Shown in pieces: positions 41,687 to 51,172 of a DNA stretch of 64,000 nt (positions within the stretch are counted from its first letter, which is position 1; every line of letters begins with the position of its first letter). The position numbers and the translations under genes were made by a program. The stretch comes from Candidatus Dadabacteria bacterium (GTDB lineage: Bacteria > Desulfobacterota_D > UBA1144 > Nemesobacterales > Nemesobacteraceae): NCBI GenBank assembly GCA_022827275.1, contig JAJDTG010000021.1, positions 1 to 64,000 on the forward strand. The letters run 5' to 3'. The notes under the pieces are model-generated. The model ran no database searches. It was given only the letters and a program-made list of their open reading frames with translations, and was not told where the DNA came from.

Positions 41687-42046
41687 CTTAATGGTCTATA
41701 GCCTCCTCTGCATCCAGCGAGAGTATGCTATTAAAATATATGTTTGTAGAGATGCTTATCAAGCTGGATTGTAACAGTTCTCCCTTGAGCGGTGATCAGT
41801 TACGCGAGAAACTTGGCAGAAGACAAGAAGTTTCACTCGACGCTTGCCGTCTCCTCGACCAATGCCATTTACGGGGATTCGGGTATCATTAGAAATTCAA
41901 GAGAATCGGGGAAGTCTACGAGACGCAATCGCGGGGGACACCGAACTCTTTAGGACTTCGCTGTCAGTTTGCGGAAAACTCTCCAAGATGTATTGACGGC
42001 GGCAAAAGGCTTCACCTGATCTCCGCTACGACCTGATCCTGATAAC
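41687..42046. other. intergenic region between the cytochrome operon and the TauE gene
   Basis: Divergent region of 360 bases with no complete gene. About 35 codons of one plus frame (41887-41991, ending GKLSKMY then stop) look coding-like but lack a start and any homology I recognise, so a gene remnant is possible. No clear promoter or repeat stands out. Confidence 0.35.
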
Positions 42047-42808
42047 ATGTACGAATACGATCTTTTTTCCCTAGCCCTGCTTTTTTTGACCGGTGTTCTG
42101 GCCGGATTGATAAATGTGATGGCGGGCGGGGGAAGCAGCATCGTGCTTCCCGTGCTCATATTTCTTGGAATTGATCCCACGGTTGCAAACGGAACAAACA
42201 GGGTGGCGATTCTGTTTCAGAATTTCTTCGCGACTCTCTCCTTCAGAAAAGAAGGCGTTGCCGACATAAAAACCAGCGTCAAGCTGGCGGCTTTTACCCT
42301 TCCCGGCGTTCTTGTGGGAGCTTTCGCGGCGGTACGGGTGGGGGATGAGCTTTTCGAAAAAATCCTGGCCGTCGTACTTATCTTTGTCTGCGCCTCTTTT
42401 TTCCTTAAAGTTGATTCCTTCGGCAAGTTGCTCGGGGGCAGAGACGAAGCAGGGAGTGGGTGGGTTCTTTGCCCGGCACTTGTACTTATAGGTTTTTACG
42501 GCGGCTTTATCCAGGTCGGGGTGGGACTTTTCATAATGGCGGCTCTTTATCATCTTATGGGAGCATCCCTCGCCAAGGTAAACGCGCACAAGGTAATTGT
42601 GGTGCTTACCTACACAATTCCCGCAATCTTGATATTCTTTCTAAGCGGTAACATAAGCTGGTTCATAGGGATTTGTCTCGCTGTGGGAAATTCGGTTGGC
42701 GGATGGTTCGGTGCTACGGTTTCTGTAAGGGGCGGCGAAAAATACATAAGGATGGCACTTGTCACTGCCGTCGGGCTTATGGCCCTTAAGCTACTCGGGG
42801 TGTTTTAG
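42047..42808 (+). CDS. TauE/SafE family membrane permease
   Basis: A 253-residue protein with eight hydrophobic helices arranged as two repeats, GLINVMAGGGSSIVLPVLIFLGIDPTVANGTNR (runs at about 20-50) and GGFIQVGVGLFIMAAL (about 150-165), typical of TauE/SafE (UPF0721) permeases that export sulfite, sulfoacetate and related anions. Transport partner is unproven. It stands alone and is convergent with the ABC exporter operon. Confidence 0.88.
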   Translation: MYEYDLFSLALLFLTGVLAGLINVMAGGGSSIVLPVLIFLGIDPTVANGTNRVAILFQNFFATLSFRKEGVADIKTSVKLAAFTLPGVLVGAFAAVRVGDELFEKILAVVLIFVCASFFLKVDSFGKLLGGRDEAGSGWVLCPALVLIGFYGGFIQVGVGLFIMAALYHLMGASLAKVNAHKVIVVLTYTIPAILIFFLSGNISWFIGICLAVGNSVGGWFGATVSVRGGEKYIRMALVTAVGLMALKLLGVF

Positions 42809-42822
42809 GCGCTTGGCGGGTG

Positions 42823-44850
42823 TCATGCGCCGGAGCCTGAGAGGGGGTTCGCCGCGGTTTTTCTCAGAAATTCGTACAGCGTGTGGTAGATGCTTTTGTT
42901 CTGAATCAGCTTTTCATGAGTTCCCTGCTCCACCACTTCCCCTTTATGGATCACTATTACGTTATCCACGTTCTTTAGGGTTGAGAGCTTATGGGTTATG
43001 ACTAGCCTTGTCTGAGAACCTGCATTACTTCTTATCACTTCCTGTACTTTTTCTTCGGTTTCCGCGTCGAGGTGGGAAGTTGCCTCGTCCATTATAAGAA
43101 GTTTCGAATTTTTCCTGACCGCTTTTTCGATTGATCGGGCCTGGGTTTCTCCTGAAGAAAACTTCTCGGTTCCGGCTGTCGAGCCATCCCGCATTTCTCT
43201 TTCATCGGATATGTCCTTTTCGAACAGAAACAGGTCCTGGAAGATGGCGGTTATGTTCGAGCGCAGGTACTGGTTTGACAGTTCCTCGATGTCTACGCCA
43301 TTAAAGAGAATCTGGCCTCTCTGGGGTTTATAGAATTTAAGGATCAGGTTCACGATAGTCGTCTTCCCCGCTCCCGTGATTCCCACAAGGGCGGCGCTTT
43401 CTCCCGGTTTTATTGCAAAGGATGCGTCCTTGAGCACCCATTCACGCTCATTATATGAAAACCACACGCCCTGGAATTCAAGAGAGCCTTCGGTTGTTGC
43501 GGGTACCAGAGATCCGCTTAGCTCGGGTTTTTCCGCCAGGGTGTCGTATAGGTTCTCAGAGGCGGCAACGGCGGACTGAAAGACATTGAATTTTTCTGAA
43601 AGCTCTTGGATGGGCTTGAATATCATTCTTACGTAGTAAAGAAACGCAAGCAGAGTGCCTAGGGAGAGATCAAGGTTCATAACCCCGATTGCCCCGTACC
43701 ACAGGATTATCCCGGTTGCTGCTATGCCCACGTATTCTATGGAAGGGCGGAAAATCACGTAGACCCATAGCTGCTGTATATTGGCCCTGTAGTTTTCCCT
43801 GTTTACCTCCCAGAATTTTTCGAAGTTCCTTTTCTCTTTTCCATAAAGTTTAAGGAGCACTATTCCCCTCATGCTTTCGGCTACAAAGGCATTAAGCTTG
43901 CCTATGGTTCTTCGAATCTCCCTGTACACCAGTCGAAGTCGCATTCGGAAAATGGAGACCGTGAAAGCAAGAAACACCGTAAGCGCGACGATTATAAGCG
44001 TAAGCCCGACGTTCATCCTGAACATGATCACCAAGGTGCCGATTATGATTATGATGTCCTTTATGAAGTGTATGAGAACGGATGTGTACATTTCGTTTAT
44101 GGCGTTCACGTCGTTTGTGACTCGGGTGGTTATCCTGCCCACCGGGTTTCGGTCGAAGTACTGCTGGGGAAGGGAGAATATGTGGGAGAGGGTGTGACTT
44201 CGCATGTCGTGCATTATTTTTTGGCCTGAGTAGTGAAGAATGTAGGTAAAAGAAGAGGTGAAGATAAAAATTCCGACTACGGATAAAACCACGTAGAGAG
44301 CAAGGGTCCCGAGCCTTTTTGTCTGTTTTGAGCGAAGAAAAGACACTTTTTCTTTGCCGAGCGACTCGAGGTCCGAATGAGCCAGAAACGCGACCCCTTC
44401 TGTTTGCTCAAACAAGGAGGCGTTTCGAGCTATTATTTCCAAAACCTCCTGTTTTTCATCTCCCTCAAATTCCTTGGGGTCTACCACTATGTATTTTGTC
44501 TCGGAGAATTCAACGCCTGAGCGCTCGATTCTGTCTTTCTCCGAGGAGGAGAGCTTTGAGAAATCGACCAGAAACCCTCCGCCCGCAAGGACAAGAATGG
44601 ATTCCCCCCCGAGTTCCGAGAGCGCCCGCTCCGTTTCTTCCCCTGCCTCTGCCCTGTTCCATGTAGGATAGATATAGCTGTCGACCGCGACTTTGATGAG
44701 GTATGGAACCGTGATTTCAAGCGTTGCCGTAGCGATCATCAGAAGAAGCGACAGGGCGAAGTAAGAGCGATACTTCCCCAAAAAGCCCAGAATCCACCTT
44801 AGGATCTTAAGATCGTAAGTTGATTTCCTGTTTCTCTCCAAGTCGCTCAT
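42823..44850 (-). CDS. ABC exporter half-transporter, NBD with shortened helical domain
   Basis: A 675-residue type IV ABC exporter subunit. The membrane domain has a large extracytoplasmic insertion of about 125 residues between helices 1 and 2 (about 60-185). In the ATPase domain Walker A is GITGAGKTT and Walker B LLIMDEATSHLD with the catalytic Glu. The stretch from the Q-loop (FQDLFLF) to the signature is only about 25 residues instead of nearly 50, and the signature reads FSSGE rather than LSGGQ. Its upstream partner (44860-46575) has LSGGQ but an Asp in place of the catalytic Glu. The two therefore fit a heterodimer with one consensus and one degenerate site. Substrate is unknown; lipid or drug export is typical. 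Confidence 0.9.
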   Translation of the reverse strand: MSDLERNRKSTYDLKILRWILGFLGKYRSYFALSLLLMIATATLEITVPYLIKVAVDSYIYPTWNRAEAGEETERALSELGGESILVLAGGGFLVDFSKLSSSEKDRIERSGVEFSETKYIVVDPKEFEGDEKQEVLEIIARNASLFEQTEGVAFLAHSDLESLGKEKVSFLRSKQTKRLGTLALYVVLSVVGIFIFTSSFTYILHYSGQKIMHDMRSHTLSHIFSLPQQYFDRNPVGRITTRVTNDVNAINEMYTSVLIHFIKDIIIIIGTLVIMFRMNVGLTLIIVALTVFLAFTVSIFRMRLRLVYREIRRTIGKLNAFVAESMRGIVLLKLYGKEKRNFEKFWEVNRENYRANIQQLWVYVIFRPSIEYVGIAATGIILWYGAIGVMNLDLSLGTLLAFLYYVRMIFKPIQELSEKFNVFQSAVAASENLYDTLAEKPELSGSLVPATTEGSLEFQGVWFSYNEREWVLKDASFAIKPGESAALVGITGAGKTTIVNLILKFYKPQRGQILFNGVDIEELSNQYLRSNITAIFQDLFLFEKDISDEREMRDGSTAGTEKFSSGETQARSIEKAVRKNSKLLIMDEATSHLDAETEEKVQEVIRSNAGSQTRLVITHKLSTLKNVDNVIVIHKGEVVEQGTHEKLIQNKSIYHTLYEFLRKTAANPLSGSGA

Positions 44851-44859
44851 TTATACACC

Positions 44860-46575
44860 TCAGACAGACTGTAGTTTTTCAAGCGCGTAGTAGACTCCGC
44901 GTTGCTCCATAAGTTCCCCTCGTCCTCCGCTCTCGATTATCTCTCCGTTTTTCATGACCGCGATTCGAGATAATCCCACTACAGAAGATATTCTGTTTGA
45001 GATTATTACCACCGTGCGCCCGCGCATTGCCTCTATCACGTTTGTTATCACGGTGTTCTCCGTCTGCGGATCAAGGGACGAGAGCACGTCATCAAGTATC
45101 AGGACCTCGGGCTTGAGCACCAAGGCCCTCGCTATAGCCAGGCGTTGTCGCTGTCCTCCCGAAAGGCTGAGTCCCCGCTCTCCCACCACGGTGTCGAATC
45201 CCTGCTGAAACTCCATTATCTGTTCGTATATTCCCGCCGTTTTGGCGGCCTGCTCTACCTGTTCGCGGGTTATGCTCGGGTTTATGAAGGTTATGTTGTC
45301 ATAAACCGTTCCGCTGAACACGGTTATTTCCTGCGGCACGTAGACGATGGTTTCCTGAAGGCTTTTTCTTGATATCTTCCTTATATCAATTCCGTCGACC
45401 GTTATTTCTCCCGGTTCGGTCTCATGGATTTTCATGAGCAGCTTCATCAGGGTGGTCTTCCCCGAGCCCACAAGACCCGTTATTCCCAGAGTTGTCCCGC
45501 GGGGTATGTGGAGATTAACTTCGCGCAAAGCCGGGGTGGAGCCGTAGGAGAAGGAAACCCCGGAGAATTTTATGTCTCCCTTCAGTTCGTAGTCTTTTTC
45601 CCCTGCCCGGGCTCCATCTTTTGGTTCGACCGCGAAAATGTCGTTCAGCCGGTTTATCGAAGCGTTTCCCCTCTTTAGTAGATCAATCGCCCACCCCATG
45701 GCCATCATGGGCCAGGCGAGCATCATGAGGTAAACCAGTATGGCAGAAAATTCCCCGAGGGTTATTTCAGTGCCGATCGCTCCTGCTCCGCCGAAGAGAA
45801 GAAACAGGGCCGTCGCTAATGAGGGTACGAAGTATATAAACGGCTGAAAGACCGCCCGGATCTTCACTAGGTGTACGTTCTTCTCAAGATAATCCGCGCT
45901 TGCGCGATCAAAATCCCGCTCCTCGGTCCGCTCAAGCCCGAATGCCTTTACCACCTTGATTCCCGATACCGGTTTTCTTGCGCTTTCGGTGAGTTCCGAG
46001 AAGGATTCCTGAGAATGCCGGAATCTGCTCTCTATCATGTTTCCGAACTTGTATATGAAGACGGCGAGGGCGGGAAACGGCAAAAACGCGTAAAGGGCCA
46101 TTTCGGGAGAGATGTAAACCATCGCGGCGAAGATGAAGAAAAACAGGAATACTCCGTCGTACGCTATGAGCAGCCCTAGGCCGCAGGAGAACTTTAGAGT
46201 CTCTATATCGTTTACGGTGTGCGCCATCAGGTCGCCGACCTTTCTTCCCGAGAAGAAATCGAAGTTAAGCTTTTGGACGTGCTCAAAGAAATCGTTTCTG
46301 AGGGAATACTCTATTTTCCTCGCTCCGCCCATTATGAAATACCGCCAGCCGAGGCGGAAAAATGCCATTAGCAGCCCGAGACCGAGTATGTAGAGGGAGT
46401 ACTTGGTTATGAGGGAAAAATCCGTGCTCTGCAGTGTGAGCTCATCTATTATCCACTGGATTACTATGGGAACTGATAGCTGGGCCATATCCACCAGCGT
46501 GAGAGAAATGAGACCGGTTAGAAACGAGTACCTGTACCGTAAAATAAGGGAGGAGATGCTTGTTTTTCTGACCAA
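44860..46575 (-). CDS. ABC exporter half-transporter, partner subunit
   Basis: A 571-residue ABC exporter with six membrane helices and an ATPase domain: Walker A GLVGSGKTTL, Q-loop VPQEITVF, signature LSGGQRQRLAIARAL, Walker B LILDDVLSSLD. The residue after the Walker B Asp is Asp, not the catalytic Glu, which marks the degenerate half of a heterodimer. Start is TTG at 46575. It ends nine bases before the second subunit starts, so they are one operon and surely work together in the inner membrane. Confidence 0.92.
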   Translation of the reverse strand: MVRKTSISSLILRYRYSFLTGLISLTLVDMAQLSVPIVIQWIIDELTLQSTDFSLITKYSLYILGLGLLMAFFRLGWRYFIMGGARKIEYSLRNDFFEHVQKLNFDFFSGRKVGDLMAHTVNDIETLKFSCGLGLLIAYDGVFLFFFIFAAMVYISPEMALYAFLPFPALAVFIYKFGNMIESRFRHSQESFSELTESARKPVSGIKVVKAFGLERTEERDFDRASADYLEKNVHLVKIRAVFQPFIYFVPSLATALFLLFGGAGAIGTEITLGEFSAILVYLMMLAWPMMAMGWAIDLLKRGNASINRLNDIFAVEPKDGARAGEKDYELKGDIKFSGVSFSYGSTPALREVNLHIPRGTTLGITGLVGSGKTTLMKLLMKIHETEPGEITVDGIDIRKISRKSLQETIVYVPQEITVFSGTVYDNITFINPSITREQVEQAAKTAGIYEQIMEFQQGFDTVVGERGLSLSGGQRQRLAIARALVLKPEVLILDDVLSSLDPQTENTVITNVIEAMRGRTVVIISNRISSVVGLSRIAVMKNGEIIESGGRGELMEQRGVYYALEKLQSV

Positions 46576-46787
46576 TGGTATACGACGAAATATTTTACAG
46601 GATCGAAAAGCTAGGCGGCTACCAAGCCTTGATCCTCTCGGATAAAAAGTAAATTTCGGGCGGCGCGCGACCGCTAAATCATTATACAGTGAAAAACCCT
46701 TAGAAGATACTCCGCTGTATCTGTGGGAGCGGATTTTGCCCAGATGGTCGGGGATAAGGTATTTTTTTTCGAGCGGAGGTAGATAGC

Positions 46788-47399
46788 GTGGAGAATGTTT
46801 CCTACCAAGTTCCTGCGGGAATTTCGACGGCGCAGCAGATTATAAAGAAAAGCAGGTTCATAGCCACTGTCGGGCGTGCAGGCACGAGACGGGAGGCCGA
46901 AGATTTCATAGAGAGCGTAAGGGCTCTTCATCCCACGGCGAGTCATAACTGCTATGCGTTTTTGTCTTGCGCCCCGGGGGGAACAGATATCGGTTTCGGC
47001 GACGACGGGGAGGTCTCGGGAACCGCCGGGCGGCCCATGATGACTCTTTTGGAACACAGTGGCATAGGGGAGATAGCGGCTGTGGTAACCCGGTATTTCG
47101 GAGGGATAAAGCTCGGTCCCGGCGGGCTTCTGAGGGCATACACAGGTTCCCTGCGGGCGGCCTTGGGGGAACTTGAACTTGAAGAGCACGTTTCGGTGAA
47201 GGATGGGCACATTGTTTTTTCCTACGCACACGAGAATTCCATAAGGGTTCTGTTTGAGAAATCGGGCGTTACGATAACGAGCGTTGAGCGCGGAGAGGGT
47301 ATCCGCTTCGGTTTCACGGTCCCCCTCGGCGTTGCCGCAAGCCTTGAAGAGAGAGTTGCTTCCTTGACCAGAGGGAAATCAAGGCTTGTCTGGACATAG
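46788..47399 (+). CDS. YigZ/IMPACT family protein
   Basis: A 203-residue protein starting at GTG. The N-terminal UPF0029 domain has KKSRFIA (about 20-26), HPTASHNCYAF, DDGEVSGTAGRPMM and VVTRYFGGIKLGPGGLLRAY; the C-terminal part is the DUF1949 domain. In eukaryotes IMPACT modulates translation control through GCN1; the bacterial role is not settled. Preceded by GGAGG (46774 region). Confidence 0.93.
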   Translation: MENVSYQVPAGISTAQQIIKKSRFIATVGRAGTRREAEDFIESVRALHPTASHNCYAFLSCAPGGTDIGFGDDGEVSGTAGRPMMTLLEHSGIGEIAAVVTRYFGGIKLGPGGLLRAYTGSLRAALGELELEEHVSVKDGHIVFSYAHENSIRVLFEKSGVTITSVERGEGIRFGFTVPLGVAASLEERVASLTRGKSRLVWT

Positions 47400-47498
47400 G
47401 CAGGCTTCGCGCGTTCCTGGAGGGTGCAATTCTATGTTCTGCCGTACGGTCAAAGCCGGTATACTAACCTTCAATCAATTTCACAGGTGGAGGCGGTT

Positions 47499-48011
47499 AT
47501 GAATGTTTACGATTGCGTAAGATCGCTTAGTTCCGTAAGAAGTTACCTCGACGGGGAAGTTCCGGACGAAGTCATCATGGAAGTCATGGAGTCGGGGAGG
47601 TTCTCGCCGAGTGCCCACAACAATCAGCCTTGGGAATTTGTTCTTATAAAGGACCGTGCAATGCTCCGGCAAATGGGAAAGTACTGCACAAGCGGCAGTT
47701 TCATCGTGCAGGTGGCTTTCGCGGTGGTGCTTTTGGTGGATCCGCAAAGCAAGTGGCACCAGATCGACGGCACCAGGGCTGCGCAGAACATGGTTCTAGT
47801 GGCGTGGAGCCACGGACTCGGGTCCTGCTGGATAGGAAGAATAGAGAAGGAAGAGCTTAAAAGGTATCTGGGAGTGCCGGAAGAGTTCGAAGTCCTTACC
47901 GTGCTTCCTTTCGGCTACTTTGACAAAAGACGGGTCACCACCGGGAAGTTGAGAAAAAGTCCGGACGAGGTGTTTCATCTGGACGGTTACGGAAAAAGAA
48001 TTCCGGGATAA
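47499..48011 (+). CDS. nitroreductase family protein
   Basis: About 170 residues from the ATG at 47499, which has AGGTGGAGG upstream; an extension to 47424 lacks homology. An FMN-dependent nitroreductase-like fold: SVRSYLDGEVPDEVIMEVMESGRFSPSAHNNQPWEF (runs at about 12-47) is the signature, and GLGSCWIGRI (about 109-118) is the second conserved strand. Substrate not predictable. TATACT at about 47459 may be its -10 box. Confidence 0.9.
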   Translation: MNVYDCVRSLSSVRSYLDGEVPDEVIMEVMESGRFSPSAHNNQPWEFVLIKDRAMLRQMGKYCTSGSFIVQVAFAVVLLVDPQSKWHQIDGTRAAQNMVLVAWSHGLGSCWIGRIEKEELKRYLGVPEEFEVLTVLPFGYFDKRRVTTGKLRKSPDEVFHLDGYGKRIPG

Positions 48012-48069
48012 GAGGCTTGCGGGACTTTTTGCGTGGCGGACAAAGAAGCGTATTGACGTAAGATTTCAG

Positions 48070-48693
48070 ATGAAAAAATATTTTGTCGAATTCACAGGAA
48101 CTTTCTTTCTAGTCTTCACGATAGGGAATGTCGTTGTCGCTCCCGGAGCCGGACTTTTCGCGCCTCTGGCCATAGGGGCCGTACTCACCGCGATGATTTA
48201 CGCGGGGGCACACATTTCAGGAGCACACTATAACCCGGCCGTGACAATGGCATTCTGGTTCAGGGGAAAAATGAATTCGGGTGACATCTTTCCCTACATG
48301 GTGACGCAGGTTGTTGCGGGGATCTTGGCCGCCTTGGCCGTTTTGCTTGTAAAGGGAACCCCAGAGACCTTGCCCATGGAAATATCTCCCCTACCGGCTC
48401 TAATTGTAGAAACGCTTTTTACCTTCGCGCTCTGTCTGGTGATACTCGAAGTCGCGACTTCGAAAGCGACAAAGGGCAATTCCTATTACGGCATCGCCGT
48501 AGGATTAATAGTCATGGGGGGGACATATGCAGCCGGGAGTATTTCAGGTGGGGTTTTTAATCCCGCGGTGGCGGTGGGAATAATCATAATGGGAATCGCG
48601 GACCCTTCCTCCATATGGATTTACCTGTGTGCGAACTCTATTGGAGGTTTTTTCGCGCCGGCGATCTACAAGCTCATCCACTCGGACGAGTAA
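48070..48693 (+). CDS. aquaporin/MIP family channel
   Basis: A 207-residue six-helix channel with both NPA boxes: GAHYNPAVTMAFW (about 56-68) and GGVFNPAVAVG (about 160-170). Length and spacing match bacterial aquaporins. The residues after the second NPA are not the Asp/Arg pattern of a glycerol facilitator, but water against small-solute selectivity cannot be decided by eye. Starts 58 bases after the nitroreductase. Confidence 0.93.
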   Translation: MKKYFVEFTGTFFLVFTIGNVVVAPGAGLFAPLAIGAVLTAMIYAGAHISGAHYNPAVTMAFWFRGKMNSGDIFPYMVTQVVAGILAALAVLLVKGTPETLPMEISPLPALIVETLFTFALCLVILEVATSKATKGNSYYGIAVGLIVMGGTYAAGSISGGVFNPAVAVGIIIMGIADPSSIWIYLCANSIGGFFAPAIYKLIHSDE

Positions 48694-48725
48694 CTTCGCG
48701 GCACAAAGCGTAAGGACTGAGCAGG

Positions 48726-49505
48726 ATGAATCTTAAGAAGCTTGGAAATACGGAGGTATTCATTCCCGAGATCGGACTCGGCACGTGGAACTACAAAGGA
48801 GGAGTAGAGCCTCTGAGGGCAGGTATCAAACTTGGGGCCTCGCTTATAGATACCGCCGAGGGGTACTATACGGAAGACATAGTCGGCGAGGCTGTGCGGC
48901 CCTTCAGAGACGAGGTCATCATAGCGACCAAGGTTTCGGGAAGGAATCTCGCCCACGACAGCGTGATTAAGTCCTGCGAGGCGAGTCTCGAGAAGCTTGG
49001 CACGGACTGCATAGATCTTTACCAGATACACTGGCCGAATCCCCTCTATCCGATAGAAGGGACGATGAGAGCGCTTGAGAAGCTGGTTGACCGCGGATGC
49101 GTGAGCTATGTCGGGGTGAGCAATTTTTCCGCGAGGCAGATGAGCGAGGCTCAGCGCTATTTCCCCAACTACCCTATAGTCTCAAATCAGGTGCTCTACA
49201 ACCTAAACTCGAGAGATATAGAAAAAGAGTTGCTTCCCTACTGTCTGGATAACGAGGTAACCGTAATGGCTTACACCCCGCTTGACAACGGAAGGCTCTG
49301 CCGCCCTGGGGACGGGATTTTGTCCGAGATAGCGGCCGAGACCGGAAAGACGGAGGCTCAGGTTGCCCTTAACTGGTGTGTTTGCCAAGAGAACGTTATC
49401 GTGATTCCGAAGGCGGATTCGGTGGTGAAAACGGTCGAGAACTGCGGGGCCTCGGGATGGAGACTTTCCCCGGAACAGTTGCGCATGCTTGATGAGGGAT
49501 TCTGA
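48726..49505 (+). CDS. aldo/keto reductase
   Basis: A 259-residue NAD(P)H-dependent TIM-barrel oxidoreductase. Catalytic set: Asp-Tyr in LIDTAEGYYTEDIVG (about 41-55), Lys in IIATKVS (about 67-73), His in LYQIHWPNP (about 100-108). YVGVSNFSARQM and the C-terminal VIPKADS block are typical. Shorter than some members. Substrate unknown. It follows the aquaporin by 32 bases. Confidence 0.93.
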   Translation: MNLKKLGNTEVFIPEIGLGTWNYKGGVEPLRAGIKLGASLIDTAEGYYTEDIVGEAVRPFRDEVIIATKVSGRNLAHDSVIKSCEASLEKLGTDCIDLYQIHWPNPLYPIEGTMRALEKLVDRGCVSYVGVSNFSARQMSEAQRYFPNYPIVSNQVLYNLNSRDIEKELLPYCLDNEVTVMAYTPLDNGRLCRPGDGILSEIAAETGKTEAQVALNWCVCQENVIVIPKADSVVKTVENCGASGWRLSPEQLRMLDEGF

Positions 49506-49530
49506 AGTTTCGTTTTAGGGTCCCATTATG

Positions 49531-49539
49531 TGATATACT
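49531..49539 (+). promoter_or_regulatory. extended -10 element for the second amt
   Basis: TG-A-TATACT, an extended -10 box about 40 bases before the amt start; the -35 is weak. No sigma-54 match (GG-N10-GC) is visible here, unlike the first amt. Confidence 0.4.
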
Positions 49540-49579
49540 TACCGGGTTGAACACGGAGTAATGAGGAGGAGAGTGTGCG

Positions 49580-50905
49580 ATGAGTCTAAAAAAAACGCTT
49601 TCACTTTTGGTTTTCTTTTTTGTTTTAGCTTTCTTTTCTTTTACCGATCCCGCTTCAGCGAGCGAGCTTGATACGGGCGATACCGCCTGGATACTGATTT
49701 CAACTGGACTTGTTCTTTTCATGATGATTCCTGGGCTTGCGCTTTTCTACGGGGGGCTAGTCGGCAAAAAGAATGTTCTTTCGGTGCTAATGCAGTGCTT
49801 TTCGATTACTGCTGTGGTGACTCTCATATGGACGTTTTTCGGTTACAGTATGACTTTTGACACTACCGGCATGGTAGCGGGAGAACTTGGGGTGAATGCC
49901 TTTGTGGGAGGGTTCTCGAAGGCTTTTCTACATGGGGTAGGAATTGACACTCTTTCGGGGACGATTCCAGAGATTCTGTTCTTCGCCTTCCAGCTTACTT
50001 TCGCAATCATAACCCCGGGACTTATAATCGGAGCGTTCGCCGAGAGAATGAAGTTCTCGGCTATGCTTCTGTTTACCGCCCTGTGGGTGGTATTCTGCTA
50101 CTTCCCGATCGCACACATGGTCTGGGGAGGAGAGGGCTCCTACTTTGGAGACATGGGAGTAATTGACTTTGCAGGCGGAATAGTTGTCCATATTACGGCG
50201 GGTACCGCGGCCCTTGTGGCAGCGATACTGGTCGGGGCCAGAAGAGGCTACCCAAGGCAACTCCCGCTTCCACACAACCTTACTCTTACAATGATAGGTA
50301 CCGCGATGCTCTGGGTCGGATGGTTCGGATTTAATGGGGGAAGCGCCCTTGCGGCCGGTGGGCAGGCGGCCATGGCGGTCGTGGTAACCCAGATTTCTCC
50401 TTGCGTTGCCGCCCTTGTCTGGATATTCATTGAAAACGTGAGGTCAGGCAAGCCCAGCGCTTTGGGTTTTGCGACTGGAGCTATCGCTGGTCTTGCGGCC
50501 ATAACACCCGCCTCGGGCACCGTGGGACCGATGGGGGCGATAGCGATAGGGGCCGTATCTTCTGTTCTGGCCTACATAGCAGCGACCTACATCAAGTTTT
50601 ATTTCAGGTATGATGACGCGCTTGACGTCGTGGGAGTTCACGGAGTCGGCGGGTTTGTAGGAATTGTGCTTGCCGGGATATTCGCTTCAACCGCTTACGG
50701 CGGTTCGATTGTGGATCTAGACATAGGCGCGCAGCTCGGCATTCAGCTCTATGGAGGAGTATTCGCCATCGTATACACTGCTGTAGTAAGCTATATAGTG
50801 CTCAAGGTTGTTGACATGCTTGTCGGGCTCAGGGTCAATGAGGATGAGGAGAGCCAAGGTCTTGACATAACGGATCACGGAGAAGAGGGTTACCACGACG
50901 TCTAA
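49580..50905 (+). CDS. amt: Amt-family ammonium transporter, second copy
   Basis: A 441-residue ammonium channel with signal peptide (LVFFFVLAFFSFTDPASAS) and eleven helices. Blocks: DTAWILISTGLVLFMMIPGLALFYGGLV (runs at about 32-59), AERMKFSA, IVVHITAGTAALVAA (pore His), LWVGWFGFNGGSALAA and DVVGVHGVGGFVG (second His), then an acidic tail with GLDITDHG. It belongs to the more common bacterial AmtB type and differs clearly from the copy at 2752. AGGAGGAG is at 49562-49572. No PII gene adjoins. Confidence 0.95.
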   Translation: MSLKKTLSLLVFFFVLAFFSFTDPASASELDTGDTAWILISTGLVLFMMIPGLALFYGGLVGKKNVLSVLMQCFSITAVVTLIWTFFGYSMTFDTTGMVAGELGVNAFVGGFSKAFLHGVGIDTLSGTIPEILFFAFQLTFAIITPGLIIGAFAERMKFSAMLLFTALWVVFCYFPIAHMVWGGEGSYFGDMGVIDFAGGIVVHITAGTAALVAAILVGARRGYPRQLPLPHNLTLTMIGTAMLWVGWFGFNGGSALAAGGQAAMAVVVTQISPCVAALVWIFIENVRSGKPSALGFATGAIAGLAAITPASGTVGPMGAIAIGAVSSVLAYIAATYIKFYFRYDDALDVVGVHGVGGFVGIVLAGIFASTAYGGSIVDLDIGAQLGIQLYGGVFAIVYTAVVSYIVLKVVDMLVGLRVNEDEESQGLDITDHGEEGYHDV

Positions 50906-50941
50906 AGTGCGGGTGAGGGTCTGTGCCCGCATGGTTTACGG

Positions 50942-51172
50942 ATGAGCACTCACGCACGGGACTCAAGGGTCTGCGCCTGCGGGTACTCCGTCGGGGATCC
51001 GTGGGTGGTTCCGAGACAGAGATACTCTTTTTTCGGTTGGTTCGTGATGAGTTGCGGGATAAGCTACCCGCCGAAGCAGATCAACATAGAGTGTGAACGC
51101 TGTGGGGAGGTTTTCGACGTGATCGAGGGAGACAGAGAATTCCTTGAGGACTATATGCTCCGCAACCGGTGA
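50942..51172 (+). CDS. small zinc-ribbon protein
   Basis: A 76-residue protein with cysteines CACG (about 12-15), MSCG (about 37-40) and CERCGEVF (about 51-58), arranged like a treble-clef or zinc-ribbon. The tail GDREFLEDYMLRNR is acidic/helical. Short and of unknown family. It ends exactly where the convergent gene (51173) ends, and the close fit with both neighbours supports a real gene. Confidence 0.55.
   Translation: MSTHARDSRVCACGYSVGDPWVVPRQRYSFFGWFVMSCGISYPPKQINIECERCGEVFDVIEGDREFLEDYMLRNR

Noticed and set aside
46674..47231. Minus-strand frame of 185 codons
   Set aside because: Shadow of the YigZ gene, with atypical composition and no start signal.
50905..50940. Terminator after the second amt
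   Set aside because: TGCGGG...CCCGCA can pair, but no T-run follows and the next gene starts at once.
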